Shown: piece by piece, positions 1 to 7,472 of the stretch
How positions within the stretch are numbered: the first letter of the stretch is position 1
How the letters are laid out: each line of letters begins with the position of its first letter
DNA from: Gammaproteobacteria bacterium
Lineage (GTDB): Bacteria > Pseudomonadota > Gammaproteobacteria > Steroidobacterales > Woeseiaceae
Assembly: GCA_029881015.1 (NCBI GenBank)
Contig: JAOUNK010000013.1
Span: 1 to 23,022 of the forward strand
Reading direction: 5' to 3'
Length of the DNA stretch: 23,022 nt
Notes under the pieces: model-generated
The model's database searches: none
Seen by the model: only the letters and a program-made list of their open reading frames with translations
What the model was told of the DNA's origin: nothing
Program-made: the position numbers and the translations under genes

Positions 1-46
1 AATGACGATCCAGGAACTGTGCGACGCTACCGGGTAGTTGCAGCAT
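1..46 (-). CDS. Possible start of cupin-type ribosomal protein oxygenase (RoxA/YcfD-like), partial
   Basis: Ten bases after the purB stop codon, an ATG on the minus strand opens a frame that runs off the window edge, giving 15 residues (MLQLPGSVAQFLDRH). The end of this peptide resembles the N-terminal DFLERHWQKRP segment of YcfD, the E. coli JmjC/cupin arginine hydroxylase of ribosomal protein L16. In E. coli ycfD lies close to phoQ-phoP-purB, so a homologue next to purB would fit. The ribosome-binding site is weak. This identification rests on a few residues and on gene context; it could be another gene or no gene. The missing sequence beyond position 1 would settle it. Confidence 0.35.
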   Translation of the reverse strand, partial: MLQLPGSVAQFLDRH

Positions 47-56
47 CCGTCGATGC

Positions 57-1424
57 TCAGATGTCGCGAGCCTGCCGGTCGGCGATGCCGATGTAGCCCT
101 CGGGTGTGAGTTCGCGCAGGCGCTGCTTCTCGCCGTCGGGAATATCGAGTGTGCCGACGAACTCGAGCAGGATGTCCCTGGTGACCGCCTGGCCGCGGGT
201 CAGGGCCTTGAGTTTCTCGTAGGGGTTCTCGATGCCGTAGCGGCGCATGACGGTCTGAACGGCCTCCGCGAGGACTTCCCATGCCACCGAGACATCGGCA
301 TGAATCGCGGCTTCGTTGACGCGCAATTTACCGACGCCCTTCAGCAGCGACTGCAGGGCAATGACGATGTAGCCGACCGCGACGCCGAGATTGCGTTGCA
401 CGGTCGAATCGGTGAGGTCCCGTTGCCAGCGGGAGACAGGCAGTTTTTCCGCGAAATGGCTGAGCATGGAATTCGCTACGCCGAGGTTGCCTTCCGCGTT
501 CTCGAAATCGATCGGGTTGACCTTGTGCGGCATTGTCGATGAGCCGACTTCATCCTTGGCAACCTTCTGTGTGAAATATCCCAGCGCAATATATCCCCAG
601 ATGTCGCGGGCAAAATCGATAAGCACGGTGTTGTAACGCACGAGCGTATGGCAATACTCGGCGGTCCAGTCGTGGGGCTCGATCTGCGTGGTGTAAGGAT
701 TGGGCTGCAGCCCGAGCGATTCGATGAACCCGTGGCTGATCGACGGCCAGTCCAGGTCCGGATACGCAATTACGTGCGCGTTGTAGTTGCCCACGGCGCC
801 ATTGAATTTGCCGAGGATGCCGACGGCTGCAAACTGCTTTTCGGTGCGCTCCAGGCGAGCGACGACATTGGCTAATTCCTTGCCGAGCGTTGTTGGGCTC
901 GCGGTCTGTCCGTGCGTGCGCGACAGCATCGGCAGGCCGGCGTACTCGCGTGCCATGCCCGTGATCTTGTTCCGCAGCTCGCGCATTTGCGGGGCAAGGA
1001 CGTCGCTCCTGCCGGACCGCAGCATGAGTGCATACGACAGGTTGTTGATGTCTTCGGAGGTGCAGCCGAAATGCAGGAAATCCTTCAGCGTCTGCGTCTC
1101 CGGTCCGTCACCGAGTTTCTCGCGGATGAAATACTCCACCGCCTTGACATCGTGATTGGTGGTCGCCTCAATGGCCTTGACGCGCTCGGCATCGTCCAGG
1201 GAGAACCTGTCGACGAGATTGTTTAGAACGTCCTTCATGACCGGCGACAAGGGCCCCAGTTCCGTGATGGCGGATTCGTCGGCGAGGTACTGCAGCCAGC
1301 GCACTTCCACGAGGATTCGATACCGGATCAGGCCGTATTCGCTAAAGACCTCGCGGAGGCCGTTCACCTTGTCGGCGTAGCGGCCGTCGGCCGGGGATAG
1401 GGCTCTCAGGGGGGAGACTTTCAT
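57..1424 (-). CDS. purB: Adenylosuccinate lyase
   Basis: PurB is a cytosolic enzyme that acts twice in purine synthesis: it splits SAICAR to AICAR and adenylosuccinate to AMP, releasing fumarate each time. The 455-residue product matches the length of E. coli PurB (456). It opens with the typical SPxDGRYxDKV segment, has the catalytic His at about residue 171 (SRTHGQTASP) and the mobile signature loop GSSTMPHKVNP at about 294-304, with the catalytic Ser near 295. The chosen ATG at 1424 gives the family N-terminus; an in-frame ATG at 1469 adds 15 unrelated residues and coincides with a likely -10 box, so it was rejected. No strong ribosome-binding site is seen. It is divergent from fumC, a member of the same fumarase/aspartase superfamily. 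Confidence 0.97.
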   Translation of the reverse strand: MKVSPLRALSPADGRYADKVNGLREVFSEYGLIRYRILVEVRWLQYLADESAITELGPLSPVMKDVLNNLVDRFSLDDAERVKAIEATTNHDVKAVEYFIREKLGDGPETQTLKDFLHFGCTSEDINNLSYALMLRSGRSDVLAPQMRELRNKITGMAREYAGLPMLSRTHGQTASPTTLGKELANVVARLERTEKQFAAVGILGKFNGAVGNYNAHVIAYPDLDWPSISHGFIESLGLQPNPYTTQIEPHDWTAEYCHTLVRYNTVLIDFARDIWGYIALGYFTQKVAKDEVGSSTMPHKVNPIDFENAEGNLGVANSMLSHFAEKLPVSRWQRDLTDSTVQRNLGVAVGYIVIALQSLLKGVGKLRVNEAAIHADVSVAWEVLAEAVQTVMRRYGIENPYEKLKALTRGQAVTRDILLEFVGTLDIPDGEKQRLRELTPEGYIGIADRQARDI

Positions 1425-1464
1425 GTTCGGGAAACCAGTGTAGACTTGCGCGCGCAAAGCGCGA

Positions 1465-1491
1465 ATCATACACCTTTTCCGAACAGATCAA
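1465..1491 (-). promoter_or_regulatory. Candidate sigma-70 promoter for purB
   Basis: On the minus strand a TTGATC box (1491-1486) and a TATGAT box (1470-1465) are separated by 15 bp. The -10 box matches five of six consensus bases; the spacing is short. It would start transcription about 35 nt before the purB ATG. It lies in the 102-bp gap shared with fumC. No equally good fumC promoter was found in the gap; purine-regulator (PurR) boxes were not recognised. Confidence 0.4.
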
Positions 1492-1526
1492 GGGCGCCGA
1501 GACGGCGCCATGGAGCAGGACCGGCC

Positions 1527-2915
1527 ATGAACGACAAGGCATTTCGAATTGAAAAAGACAGCATGGGTGAGCTTGAGGTCCCCGTCGATGCATTGTGGGG
1601 CGCGCAAACGCAGCGCGCAGTCAATAATTTCCCGATATCGGGGCTGGTCATGCCGCGCCAGTTCATCGCCGCTCTGGGCCTCGTCAAGTGGGCCGCGGCG
1701 GGTGCGAATGCCGAGTTGGGCCTGATCAAGAGCGATATCGCCATCGCTATCCAGAAGGCCTCACTGGCGGTCGCCGAGGGCGAGTACGACGAGCATTTCC
1801 CGATCGATGTTTTCCAGACGGGCTCGGGCACCAGTTCCAACATGAATGCCAACGAGGTGATCTCGCATATCGCCACCGAAGCGCTGGGTGCCCCGGTGCA
1901 CCCGAACGACCACGTCAACATGAGCCAGAGCAGCAACGACGTCATCCCGACCTGCGTGCACGTCAGCGCGGCGCTCGCGATCCATGAGAAGCTGCTTCCG
2001 GCCCTCGCGCACCTCTCGGCGACGCTCGAGGCAAAGGCCGACGAAACGCGCGACATCGTCAAGACAGGGCGAACCCACCTCATGGACGCCATGCCCGTCA
2101 CGCTGGGGCAGGAGATCGATGCCTGGCGCTCCCAGGTCGATCATGGGACAGAACGTCTTACCGACACGATGAAGCGCCTCACGGCACTGGCCCAGGGCGG
2201 TACGGCGGTAGGCACGGGTATCAATGCCCATCCCAAGTTCGGTCGCAAAGTTGCCGTCTTGCTCAACGAGCGGACGAACGTGGCATTCCATGCGGCGGAG
2301 AACCAGTTCGAGTCGCTGAGCTGCCAGGACGCGGCGGTAGAGACTTCAGGGCAGTTGCGGACACTGGCGGTGAGCCTTACCAAGATTGCCAATGACCTGC
2401 GCTGGATGAATTCGGGCCCGCTCGCCGGCTTCGGCGAGATCGCCTTGCCGGCGCTGCAGCCCGGTTCCAGCATCATGCCGGGCAAGGTCAATCCCGTGAT
2501 TCCGGAGGCCGTCGCGATGGTTGCGGCCCAGGTTATCGGCAATGACACGACCATCATGATGGGCGGCCAGTCCGGTAACTTCCAGCTCAACGTCATGTTG
2601 CCCGTCGTGGCTTATAACCTGTTGCAGAGCATCGAAATTCTCGCCGCGGCCAGCATGACGCTCGCCGACAAGGCGATCGCCGGATTTACGGTGAACGAAG
2701 AGAATATTCATCGGGCGCTCGGCCGGAACCCGATCCTGGTTACGGCGTTGAACCCTGTCATCGGTTATGAGCTTGGCGCTGCTGTCGCCAAGAAGGCATA
2801 CGCAGAAGGCCGGGCCGTCAAGGACGTTGCGAAGGAAATGACCGATCTGACGGACGACGAACTGGATCGCCTGCTGGATCCGGCCTCGCTCACAGAGGGC
2901 GGTATCAAGCATTGA
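1527..2915 (+). CDS. fumC: Class II fumarate hydratase
   Basis: FumC is the iron-independent fumarase that hydrates fumarate to L-malate in the TCA cycle, normally a cytosolic homotetramer. The 462-residue product is of normal family length. It shows the N-terminal FRIEKDSMGELEVP segment, TGSGTSSNMNANE (about 98-110), the SQSSNDVIPT substrate motif, the catalytic His near residue 184 in TGRTHLMDAMP, and the superfamily signature GSSIMPGKVNP (about 313-323) with the catalytic Ser. The ATG at 1527 follows a GAGCAGGA sequence and starts the conserved domain directly, so an upstream in-frame start at 1446 was rejected. Its stop codon overlaps the start of the NUDIX gene, suggesting coupled translation in a fumC-NUDIX-mazG unit. 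Confidence 0.97.
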   Translation: MNDKAFRIEKDSMGELEVPVDALWGAQTQRAVNNFPISGLVMPRQFIAALGLVKWAAAGANAELGLIKSDIAIAIQKASLAVAEGEYDEHFPIDVFQTGSGTSSNMNANEVISHIATEALGAPVHPNDHVNMSQSSNDVIPTCVHVSAALAIHEKLLPALAHLSATLEAKADETRDIVKTGRTHLMDAMPVTLGQEIDAWRSQVDHGTERLTDTMKRLTALAQGGTAVGTGINAHPKFGRKVAVLLNERTNVAFHAAENQFESLSCQDAAVETSGQLRTLAVSLTKIANDLRWMNSGPLAGFGEIALPALQPGSSIMPGKVNPVIPEAVAMVAAQVIGNDTTIMMGGQSGNFQLNVMLPVVAYNLLQSIEILAAASMTLADKAIAGFTVNEENIHRALGRNPILVTALNPVIGYELGAAVAKKAYAEGRAVKDVAKEMTDLTDDELDRLLDPASLTEGGIKH

Positions 2916-3556
2916 CCGGCTGGGATAGCCGGCCGCTGACCGCAGACGCATTGCGAGCCCGTTTCGCCGGAACGCAGTTGCCGGCGGATCCGCTCGACGT
3001 GGTCATGCCGCCGGGACACCGTCGCTGGCCGCAGGGCATGCGGCGAAAGCTGAACGTGCCGCTGAAACCGGCCGGTGTGCTGGTGCCGCTGATGCAGCGG
3101 GACGCGGGGCTCTCGGTGCTGCTCACGCAGCGTGCTTCCCATCTCAAGCACCATGCCGGCCAGGTGAGTTTTCCGGGCGGGAGCATGGAACCCCATGACC
3201 AGGACGTACTGGCAGCGGCCTTGCGCGAGACGCACGAGGAGGTCGGTATCCCGCCGGACTACGTCGACGTCATTGGTTACCTGAGGTCGATGCCGACGAT
3301 TACCGGTTTTGCCGTTACGCCGGTCATTGGTCTCGTCTGTGGCGACCCGGAACTCGTGGTTGACAGGACGGAGGTCGATTACGCATTCGAGGTGCCGCTC
3401 GAGCACTTGCTGGACGAGCGCAACGACCGTTACGTGGAACGTGAATACGAGGGTCAGACGTTCTCACTCGTTGAATTCCATTACGCGGGCGAGCGCATCT
3501 GGGGCGCGACGGCCTACATGCTGCTAGGATTTCGTAAATATCTTTTAAATAAGTAG
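2912..3556 (+). CDS. NUDIX hydrolase, CoA pyrophosphatase-like (NudL/YeaB type)
   Basis: This 214-residue protein is a NUDIX hydrolase that probably cleaves coenzyme A or acyl-CoA to phosphopantetheine and 3',5'-ADP. The subfamily motif LLTQRASHLKHHAGQVSFPGG (ending near residue 90) runs into the NUDIX box, with RETHEEVGI at about 105-113 holding the metal-binding Glu residues. The first Glu of the box consensus is replaced by Asp, a mild change. The likely start is TTG at 2912, which overlaps the fumC stop codon and follows AGAGGGCGG; the residues it adds (ADALRARFAGT) look like the subfamily N-terminus. A downstream ATG near 3005 is an alternative. mazG, another nucleotide-sanitising gene, begins three bases after the stop. 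The family assignment is firm; the substrate is inferred. Confidence 0.88.
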   Translation: MTGWDSRPLTADALRARFAGTQLPADPLDVVMPPGHRRWPQGMRRKLNVPLKPAGVLVPLMQRDAGLSVLLTQRASHLKHHAGQVSFPGGSMEPHDQDVLAAALRETHEEVGIPPDYVDVIGYLRSMPTITGFAVTPVIGLVCGDPELVVDRTEVDYAFEVPLEHLLDERNDRYVEREYEGQTFSLVEFHYAGERIWGATAYMLLGFRKYLLNK

Positions 3557-3559
3557 GTT

Positions 3560-4339
3560 ATGAGAAGTATCGAGAAATTACTTGAAGTCATGCGTGCCCT
3601 CCGGAACCCCGAGACCGGTTGCCCCTGGGACGTCGACCAGGATTTCTCGAGCATTGCGCCCTATACCATCGAGGAGGCCTACGAGGTGGCCGATGCGATT
3701 GCGCGTGAGGACTTCGACGAATTGCGTTCGGAACTCGGGGACCTGCTGTTCCAGGTCGTGTTTTATGCGCAAATGGGGTCCGAGAAGGGTTACTTCGACT
3801 TCGACGACATCGCGAACGGTATCTCGGACAAGTTGATCCGGCGGCATCCCCACGTGTTCGGCTCGGCCGAAGAGCGGCAGGCGGGCAAGGTCGACGGCAG
3901 CTGGGAGGAGATCAAGGAGCAGGAACGTGCCGGAGACGCTGACGCCAGCGCCGTGGCCGGTGTCGCGCGGGCGCTCCCGGCGCTGAAAAGAGCGCAGAAA
4001 CTCGGCAAGCGCGCGGCGCGGGTCGGTTTCGACTGGCCCGATCGCAGGGGCGTCCACGCGAAGATTCACGAGGAGCTGGCGGAACTCGAGGACGCTATCG
4101 GAGCGCGCGAAGCAGACCGTATCGAGGACGAACTGGGGGACGTGCTGTTTGCCGTGGTCAATCTCGCCCGGCACCTCGATATCGACCCGGAAAGGGCCCT
4201 CACCGGCGCCAATAGCAAGTTCGAACGTCGATTCCGGGAGATGGAAGCCGGGCTCGGCGCGGAGGGGCTCAAGTTCGCCAAAATGGACCTCGAAGCGCTC
4301 GACCAGCGCTGGCGCAAGGCCAAGAAAGACGTCGGCTAG
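3560..4339 (+). CDS. mazG: Nucleoside triphosphate pyrophosphohydrolase MazG
   Basis: MazG hydrolyses NTPs and dNTPs to the monophosphate and pyrophosphate and is thought to remove aberrant nucleotides and to modulate ppGpp levels. The 259-residue product has the full two-domain form (E. coli 263). Each half carries the EExxE...ExxD metal site: EEAYE at about 38-42 with ELGD at 58-61, and EELAE at about 171-175 with ELGD at 191-194. The segment NPETGCPWDVDQ near the N-terminus and DLEALDQRWRKAK at the C-terminus are typical. The ATG sits three bases behind the NUDIX stop codon, so the gene is almost certainly cotranscribed with it. No mazEF toxin-antitoxin genes are adjacent. Confidence 0.96.
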   Translation: MRSIEKLLEVMRALRNPETGCPWDVDQDFSSIAPYTIEEAYEVADAIAREDFDELRSELGDLLFQVVFYAQMGSEKGYFDFDDIANGISDKLIRRHPHVFGSAEERQAGKVDGSWEEIKEQERAGDADASAVAGVARALPALKRAQKLGKRAARVGFDWPDRRGVHAKIHEELAELEDAIGAREADRIEDELGDVLFAVVNLARHLDIDPERALTGANSKFERRFREMEAGLGAEGLKFAKMDLEALDQRWRKAKKDVG

Positions 4340-4424
4340 GCGTTCAGCCTCGGTTCATTGCGGCAGGGCTAATCTTGTCCCCAGGCTGGCAAAGGGCCAG
4401 TCGTTAGCAACGAAGGACAAGACC

Positions 4425-4976
4425 ATGAACGCAAAAACACGTATCGCAACCTTCGCCCTTGCCGCGATGCTGTTTGGCAGCACCGCGTGGGCTGATAACG
4501 GTTACCGAGGTAGCCGCCCTCAGTACGACTACGCCAAGGTCATCTCGGCCGAGCCCATCGTCAATTACGTGACGGTGCGGACGCCGGTGCAGGAATGCTG
4601 GGAAGAAATGGAGTACTACTCGGTCGATCGCAACGCCGGACGTCGCGGTGGCAGCACGCTGCTGGGCGCGATCATTGGTGGTGTCGTCGGTCACCAGATC
4701 GGCAGCGGCAGAGGCAACGACGCGGCGACTGTCGCGGGAACCCTGATCGGTGCCGCAATCGGTAACGAGTCGGCGCGGGAGCGCCACGGGTCGGCCGTTG
4801 AGAGGCATGGACGCCCGGTCGAGCGCTGCGAAACGCGCTACCGCTCGCACCAGGAAGAGCGCATCGACGGCTACCGCGTGATGTACCGCTATCACGGTCA
4901 GAAATACGTGACCGAGATGCCGTACGACCCGGGTAATCGGATCAAAGTCCGCGTTGACATCCGGCCGGCCCGGTAA
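4425..4976 (+). CDS. Exported glycine-zipper 2TM domain protein (17 kDa antigen/SlyB-like)
   Basis: A 183-residue exported protein. A signal peptide ends at about residue 23 (GSTAWA, then DN); there is no lipobox Cys, so it is not a lipoprotein like classical SlyB. A glycine zipper lies at about 77-113 (GSTLLGAIIGGVVGHQIG, then AGTLIGAAIG), the fold of the Rickettsia 17 kDa antigen family, which inserts in or packs against membranes. Two Cys (about 58 and 135) flank the zipper and could form a disulfide. The C-terminal part has a Tyr- and charge-rich beta segment (YRVMYRYHGQKYVTEMPYDP). The ATG at 4425 follows AAGGAC. A longer in-frame extension upstream overlaps mazG and was rejected. It precedes a PepSY-type gene and a PhoP/PhoQ-like pair. 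Its exact function is unknown; a role in envelope integrity is inferred. Confidence 0.85.
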   Translation: MNAKTRIATFALAAMLFGSTAWADNGYRGSRPQYDYAKVISAEPIVNYVTVRTPVQECWEEMEYYSVDRNAGRRGGSTLLGAIIGGVVGHQIGSGRGNDAATVAGTLIGAAIGNESARERHGSAVERHGRPVERCETRYRSHQEERIDGYRVMYRYHGQKYVTEMPYDPGNRIKVRVDIRPAR

Positions 4977-5049
4977 CAGCGGGACCTGACGGGAAAACGA
5001 TGTGACGCGCTTCGTTGCAATCAGCCTGCGGCCGTACCACACTTGGCGC

Positions 5050-5361
5050 ATGCGTATCGCACTGACACTGCTGTTATTGGCCGCAGCGGCCACCGTGCCG
5101 CTGCGTGCCAATGCGTTCGATCTCGAAGAGAACCTGAGAGCGCAGCACGAGCAATACGCCGGCCAGCCGCTGTTGACTACCGCCAAGGACGGCATGTCGT
5201 TGTCCGAGGCTACTGCATCGGTGCGACGTCGCTTGGAGCCCGGTGACCGCATTGTCGACTCCCAAACGAGGGTGCAGGGCGGCCGCGAAGTGCATTACAT
5301 CAAAGTTCTCACCAAGGACGGCAAGGTCAGGACCCACAAGGTCAACGGCCCGCGCCGCTAA
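5050..5361 (+). CDS. Small exported PepSY-domain-like protein
   Basis: A 103-residue protein with an N-terminal signal peptide (MRIALTLLLLAAAATVPLRANA) and a short PepSY-like unit: a helix (SLSEATASVRRRL) followed by two strands (GDRIVDSQTRVQGG, then EVHYIKVLTKDGKVRTHKV). PepSY proteins are periplasmic; some inhibit proteases or modulate sensor kinases, but the role here is not known. An in-frame GTG at 5002 would add 16 residues and is preceded by GACGGGAAAA, so the start is uncertain; I chose the ATG because it gives a standard signal peptide. It ends 32 bp before the response regulator gene and is probably cotranscribed with it. A small PepSY protein beside a two-component pair suggests a sensory accessory, which is inference. 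Confidence 0.72.
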   Translation: MRIALTLLLLAAAATVPLRANAFDLEENLRAQHEQYAGQPLLTTAKDGMSLSEATASVRRRLEPGDRIVDSQTRVQGGREVHYIKVLTKDGKVRTHKVNGPRR

Positions 5362-5375
5362 TCTTTCTCGACCAG

Positions 5376-5390
5376 TAGGAAGGAGCAGGG
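5376..5390 (+). promoter_or_regulatory. Strong ribosome-binding site of the response regulator gene
   Basis: The sequence TAGGAAGGAGCAGGG lies just in front of the ATG at 5394, giving a near-consensus Shine-Dalgarno site. It is much stronger than the sites of the neighbouring PepSY-type and kinase genes, so the regulator may be made in excess over the kinase. Confidence 0.6.
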
Positions 5391-5393
5391 AAC

Positions 5394-6080
5394 ATGCGAT
5401 TGCTGGTAATCGAAGACGATGCAACATTGCGTGAATCGCTTTCGCGCAAGCTGATCGAGAGCGGTTTTGCGGTCGAGCAGGCTGCGGACGGCAAGGAAGG
5501 GCTGTACTTTGCGAGTGAGTACCCGGTTGACCTCGCGATTATCGACCTCGGCCTGCCCGAAGTGTCGGGGCTCGACATCATCAAGCAGGTCCGCGCTGAC
5601 GGACATTCCTATCCGATCCTGATCCTTACCGCGCGCGATCGCTGGGAAGACAAGGTCGATGGCCTGAGTGCGGGCGCGGACGACTACGTCGTCAAGCCGT
5701 TTCATTTCGAAGAAGTCAGCGCACGCGTCAATGCGCTCTTGCGACGCAGTGGCGGCTGGGCATCCTCGGTGCTTACCGCCGGCCCCGTGACGCTCGACAT
5801 GTCGCGCCAGGATGTCAGGGTCAACGCTGAACCGATCGACCTGACGAGTTTCGAATACAAGATCATGGAGTACCTCATGGTCAGGGCAGGCCAGGTGATC
5901 TCCAAGGCCGAATTGACCGATCGCCTGTATGACCAGGACTTCGAACGCGACAGCAATGTCATCGAAGTGTTTATCGGGCGGCTGCGCAAGAAACTCGACC
6001 CAGACAATTCCATCAAGCCGATCGAGACGCTACGAGGGCGCGGCTACCGCTTCGCGCTGGAGCGTAACCAGGTCGACTGA
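5394..6080 (+). CDS. phoP: OmpR-family response regulator, PhoP-like
   Basis: A 228-residue two-component response regulator. The receiver domain (about 1-118) has the acidic pair near residues 8-9 (VIEDDA), the phospho-acceptor Asp51 (IIDLGLP), Thr79 and Lys101 (VVKPF). The C-terminal winged helix (about 125-225) ends with the recognition region NVIEVFIGRLRKKLDP and the wing RGRGYRF. The sequence is of the PhoP/QseB type, and the partner kinase is clearly PhoQ-like. In E. coli PhoP controls Mg2+, low-pH and antimicrobial-peptide responses. The target set here is unknown; no PhoP-box repeat was recognised in front of the neighbouring genes. The kinase gene starts 7 bp after the stop codon. 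Confidence 0.9.
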   Translation: MRLLVIEDDATLRESLSRKLIESGFAVEQAADGKEGLYFASEYPVDLAIIDLGLPEVSGLDIIKQVRADGHSYPILILTARDRWEDKVDGLSAGADDYVVKPFHFEEVSARVNALLRRSGGWASSVLTAGPVTLDMSRQDVRVNAEPIDLTSFEYKIMEYLMVRAGQVISKAELTDRLYDQDFERDSNVIEVFIGRLRKKLDPDNSIKPIETLRGRGYRFALERNQVD

Positions 6081-6087
6081 GACCTGG

Positions 6088-7458
6088 ATGAATTCACTCA
6101 GCAGCCGACTCCTCGTCTCTGTCAGCGTCCTGCTGCTGTTCTTCTTCGGCGCGACGACGGCCGTCCTCGATCGCGCGTTTACCGAGGCGGGGGAACAGGC
6201 GCGCCAGGATATCCTCGATGGCCACCTCGTGGGCCTGCTCGCGGCCGCCGAGCCGGACGAGACCGGGCGACTGGTCATGCCGGAACGCCTGCGCGAGCCG
6301 CGGCTCGAACGTATCGGCTCGGGTCTCTATGCGGAGATGCGCGCCGTCGATGGCACCGTCCTGTGGCGATCGCGATCCGCGTTGGGATTCGAGATTCCCG
6401 CGGGCGCCAGCCTCGACCTCGGCGAGCACCGGTTCACGCGCGAGACGCTGGCCGATGGCACACCATTGCTGACCCTGAGCCTGGCCGTCGATTGGGAGCT
6501 CGACAACGGCGCCTCGCAGCCCTATGTCTTCAAAGTTGCGGAGACCCTCGACGGGTTTAACGCACAGGTCGCGGGCTTTCGGCGACAGTTGTTCGGCTGG
6601 TTCGCCGCCGTCGCCTTGACCATGGTGCTGGCATTTTCGATGCTGCTGCGTGGCCTCCTGAAGCCGCTGCGGCAGATCGAGACCGAGATCACGGAAATCG
6701 AGGAGGGCGACCGGGCATCGCTGTCCGGGCAGTTCCCGACCGAACTCAAGGGCGTCGCGCGAAACCTGAACCTGCTCATCGACAGTGAGCGCGCGCGTTC
6801 CGATCGTTACCGCTACACACTGGACAACCTGGCACACAGTCTCAAGACGCCACTGGCCGCGATGCGCGCGTTGCTCAACGACAGGGAGGGCGGGGACTTC
6901 AGCCGGCGCTACAACGAACAGATCGATCGCATGGACGAAATCGTGCGTTACCAGCTGCGCAAGCCGGCCGCATCAGCGGACCAACTCGTGCTCGTGCCCG
7001 TGCCGGTCGAGAAGGAAGTGGCGCGGCTTATCGATGGCCTGCGCAAGGTGTACCGCGACAAGCAACCGGAATTTGACGTGCGCATCGAGAAGGGCATGCA
7101 ATTCCGTGGCGACACCGGCGACTTCCTGGAGCTTGCGGGCAATCTGCTCGACAACGCCTGCAAGTGGTGCGCGCGGAGAGTCCGTATCGCTATCGTACCG
7201 TCGTCCGGGCGTTCGGCGGCAGCCAGCGGCATGGTGCTGACCGTCGCGGACGACGGGCCCGGCATACCGCAGGAGGCTGCCGATGCCTTGTTGCAGCGCG
7301 GCATGCGCCTCGACGAATCCACGCCGGGACACGGCATCGGCCTCGCAGTGGTGAAAGACATCGCCCGTTCCTACGGCGGGCAGCTGGTCATTCAACAAGC
7401 GGCGGACCTCGGCGGCGCGGAAATCATCGTCTCGATACCGCCGGTGTCCGCAGGCTAA
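6088..7458 (+). CDS. phoQ: Sensor histidine kinase, PhoQ-like
   Basis: A 456-residue inner-membrane kinase. Order of parts: transmembrane segment 1 (about 8-27), periplasmic sensor domain (about 28-166), transmembrane segment 2 (about 167-189), HAMP (about 190-240), dimerisation/phospho-acceptor helix with His250 in LAHSLKTPLAAM, and the ATPase domain with N box GNLLDNACKWC (about 351-361), G1 box VADDGPGIP (387-394) and G2 box GHGIGLAV (414-421). LAHSLKTPLA and LDNACKxC are hallmarks of PhoQ kinases. The dense acidic cluster of the E. coli PhoQ sensor is not seen, so the stimulus may not be divalent cations. A longer in-frame extension back to 5929 overlaps the regulator gene and was rejected. 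The gene ends 14 bp from the convergent slipin gene. Confidence 0.92.
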   Translation: MNSLSSRLLVSVSVLLLFFFGATTAVLDRAFTEAGEQARQDILDGHLVGLLAAAEPDETGRLVMPERLREPRLERIGSGLYAEMRAVDGTVLWRSRSALGFEIPAGASLDLGEHRFTRETLADGTPLLTLSLAVDWELDNGASQPYVFKVAETLDGFNAQVAGFRRQLFGWFAAVALTMVLAFSMLLRGLLKPLRQIETEITEIEEGDRASLSGQFPTELKGVARNLNLLIDSERARSDRYRYTLDNLAHSLKTPLAAMRALLNDREGGDFSRRYNEQIDRMDEIVRYQLRKPAASADQLVLVPVPVEKEVARLIDGLRKVYRDKQPEFDVRIEKGMQFRGDTGDFLELAGNLLDNACKWCARRVRIAIVPSSGRSAAASGMVLTVADDGPGIPQEAADALLQRGMRLDESTPGHGIGLAVVKDIARSYGGQLVIQQAADLGGAEIIVSIPPVSAG

Positions 7459-7472
7459 GTCGTCAGCCGACG

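Noticed and set aside
4340..4424. Search for a PhoP box in front of the glycine-zipper gene (GGTTCA near 4351)
   Set aside because: Only one half-site-like sequence is present; the second direct repeat at the required spacing is missing.
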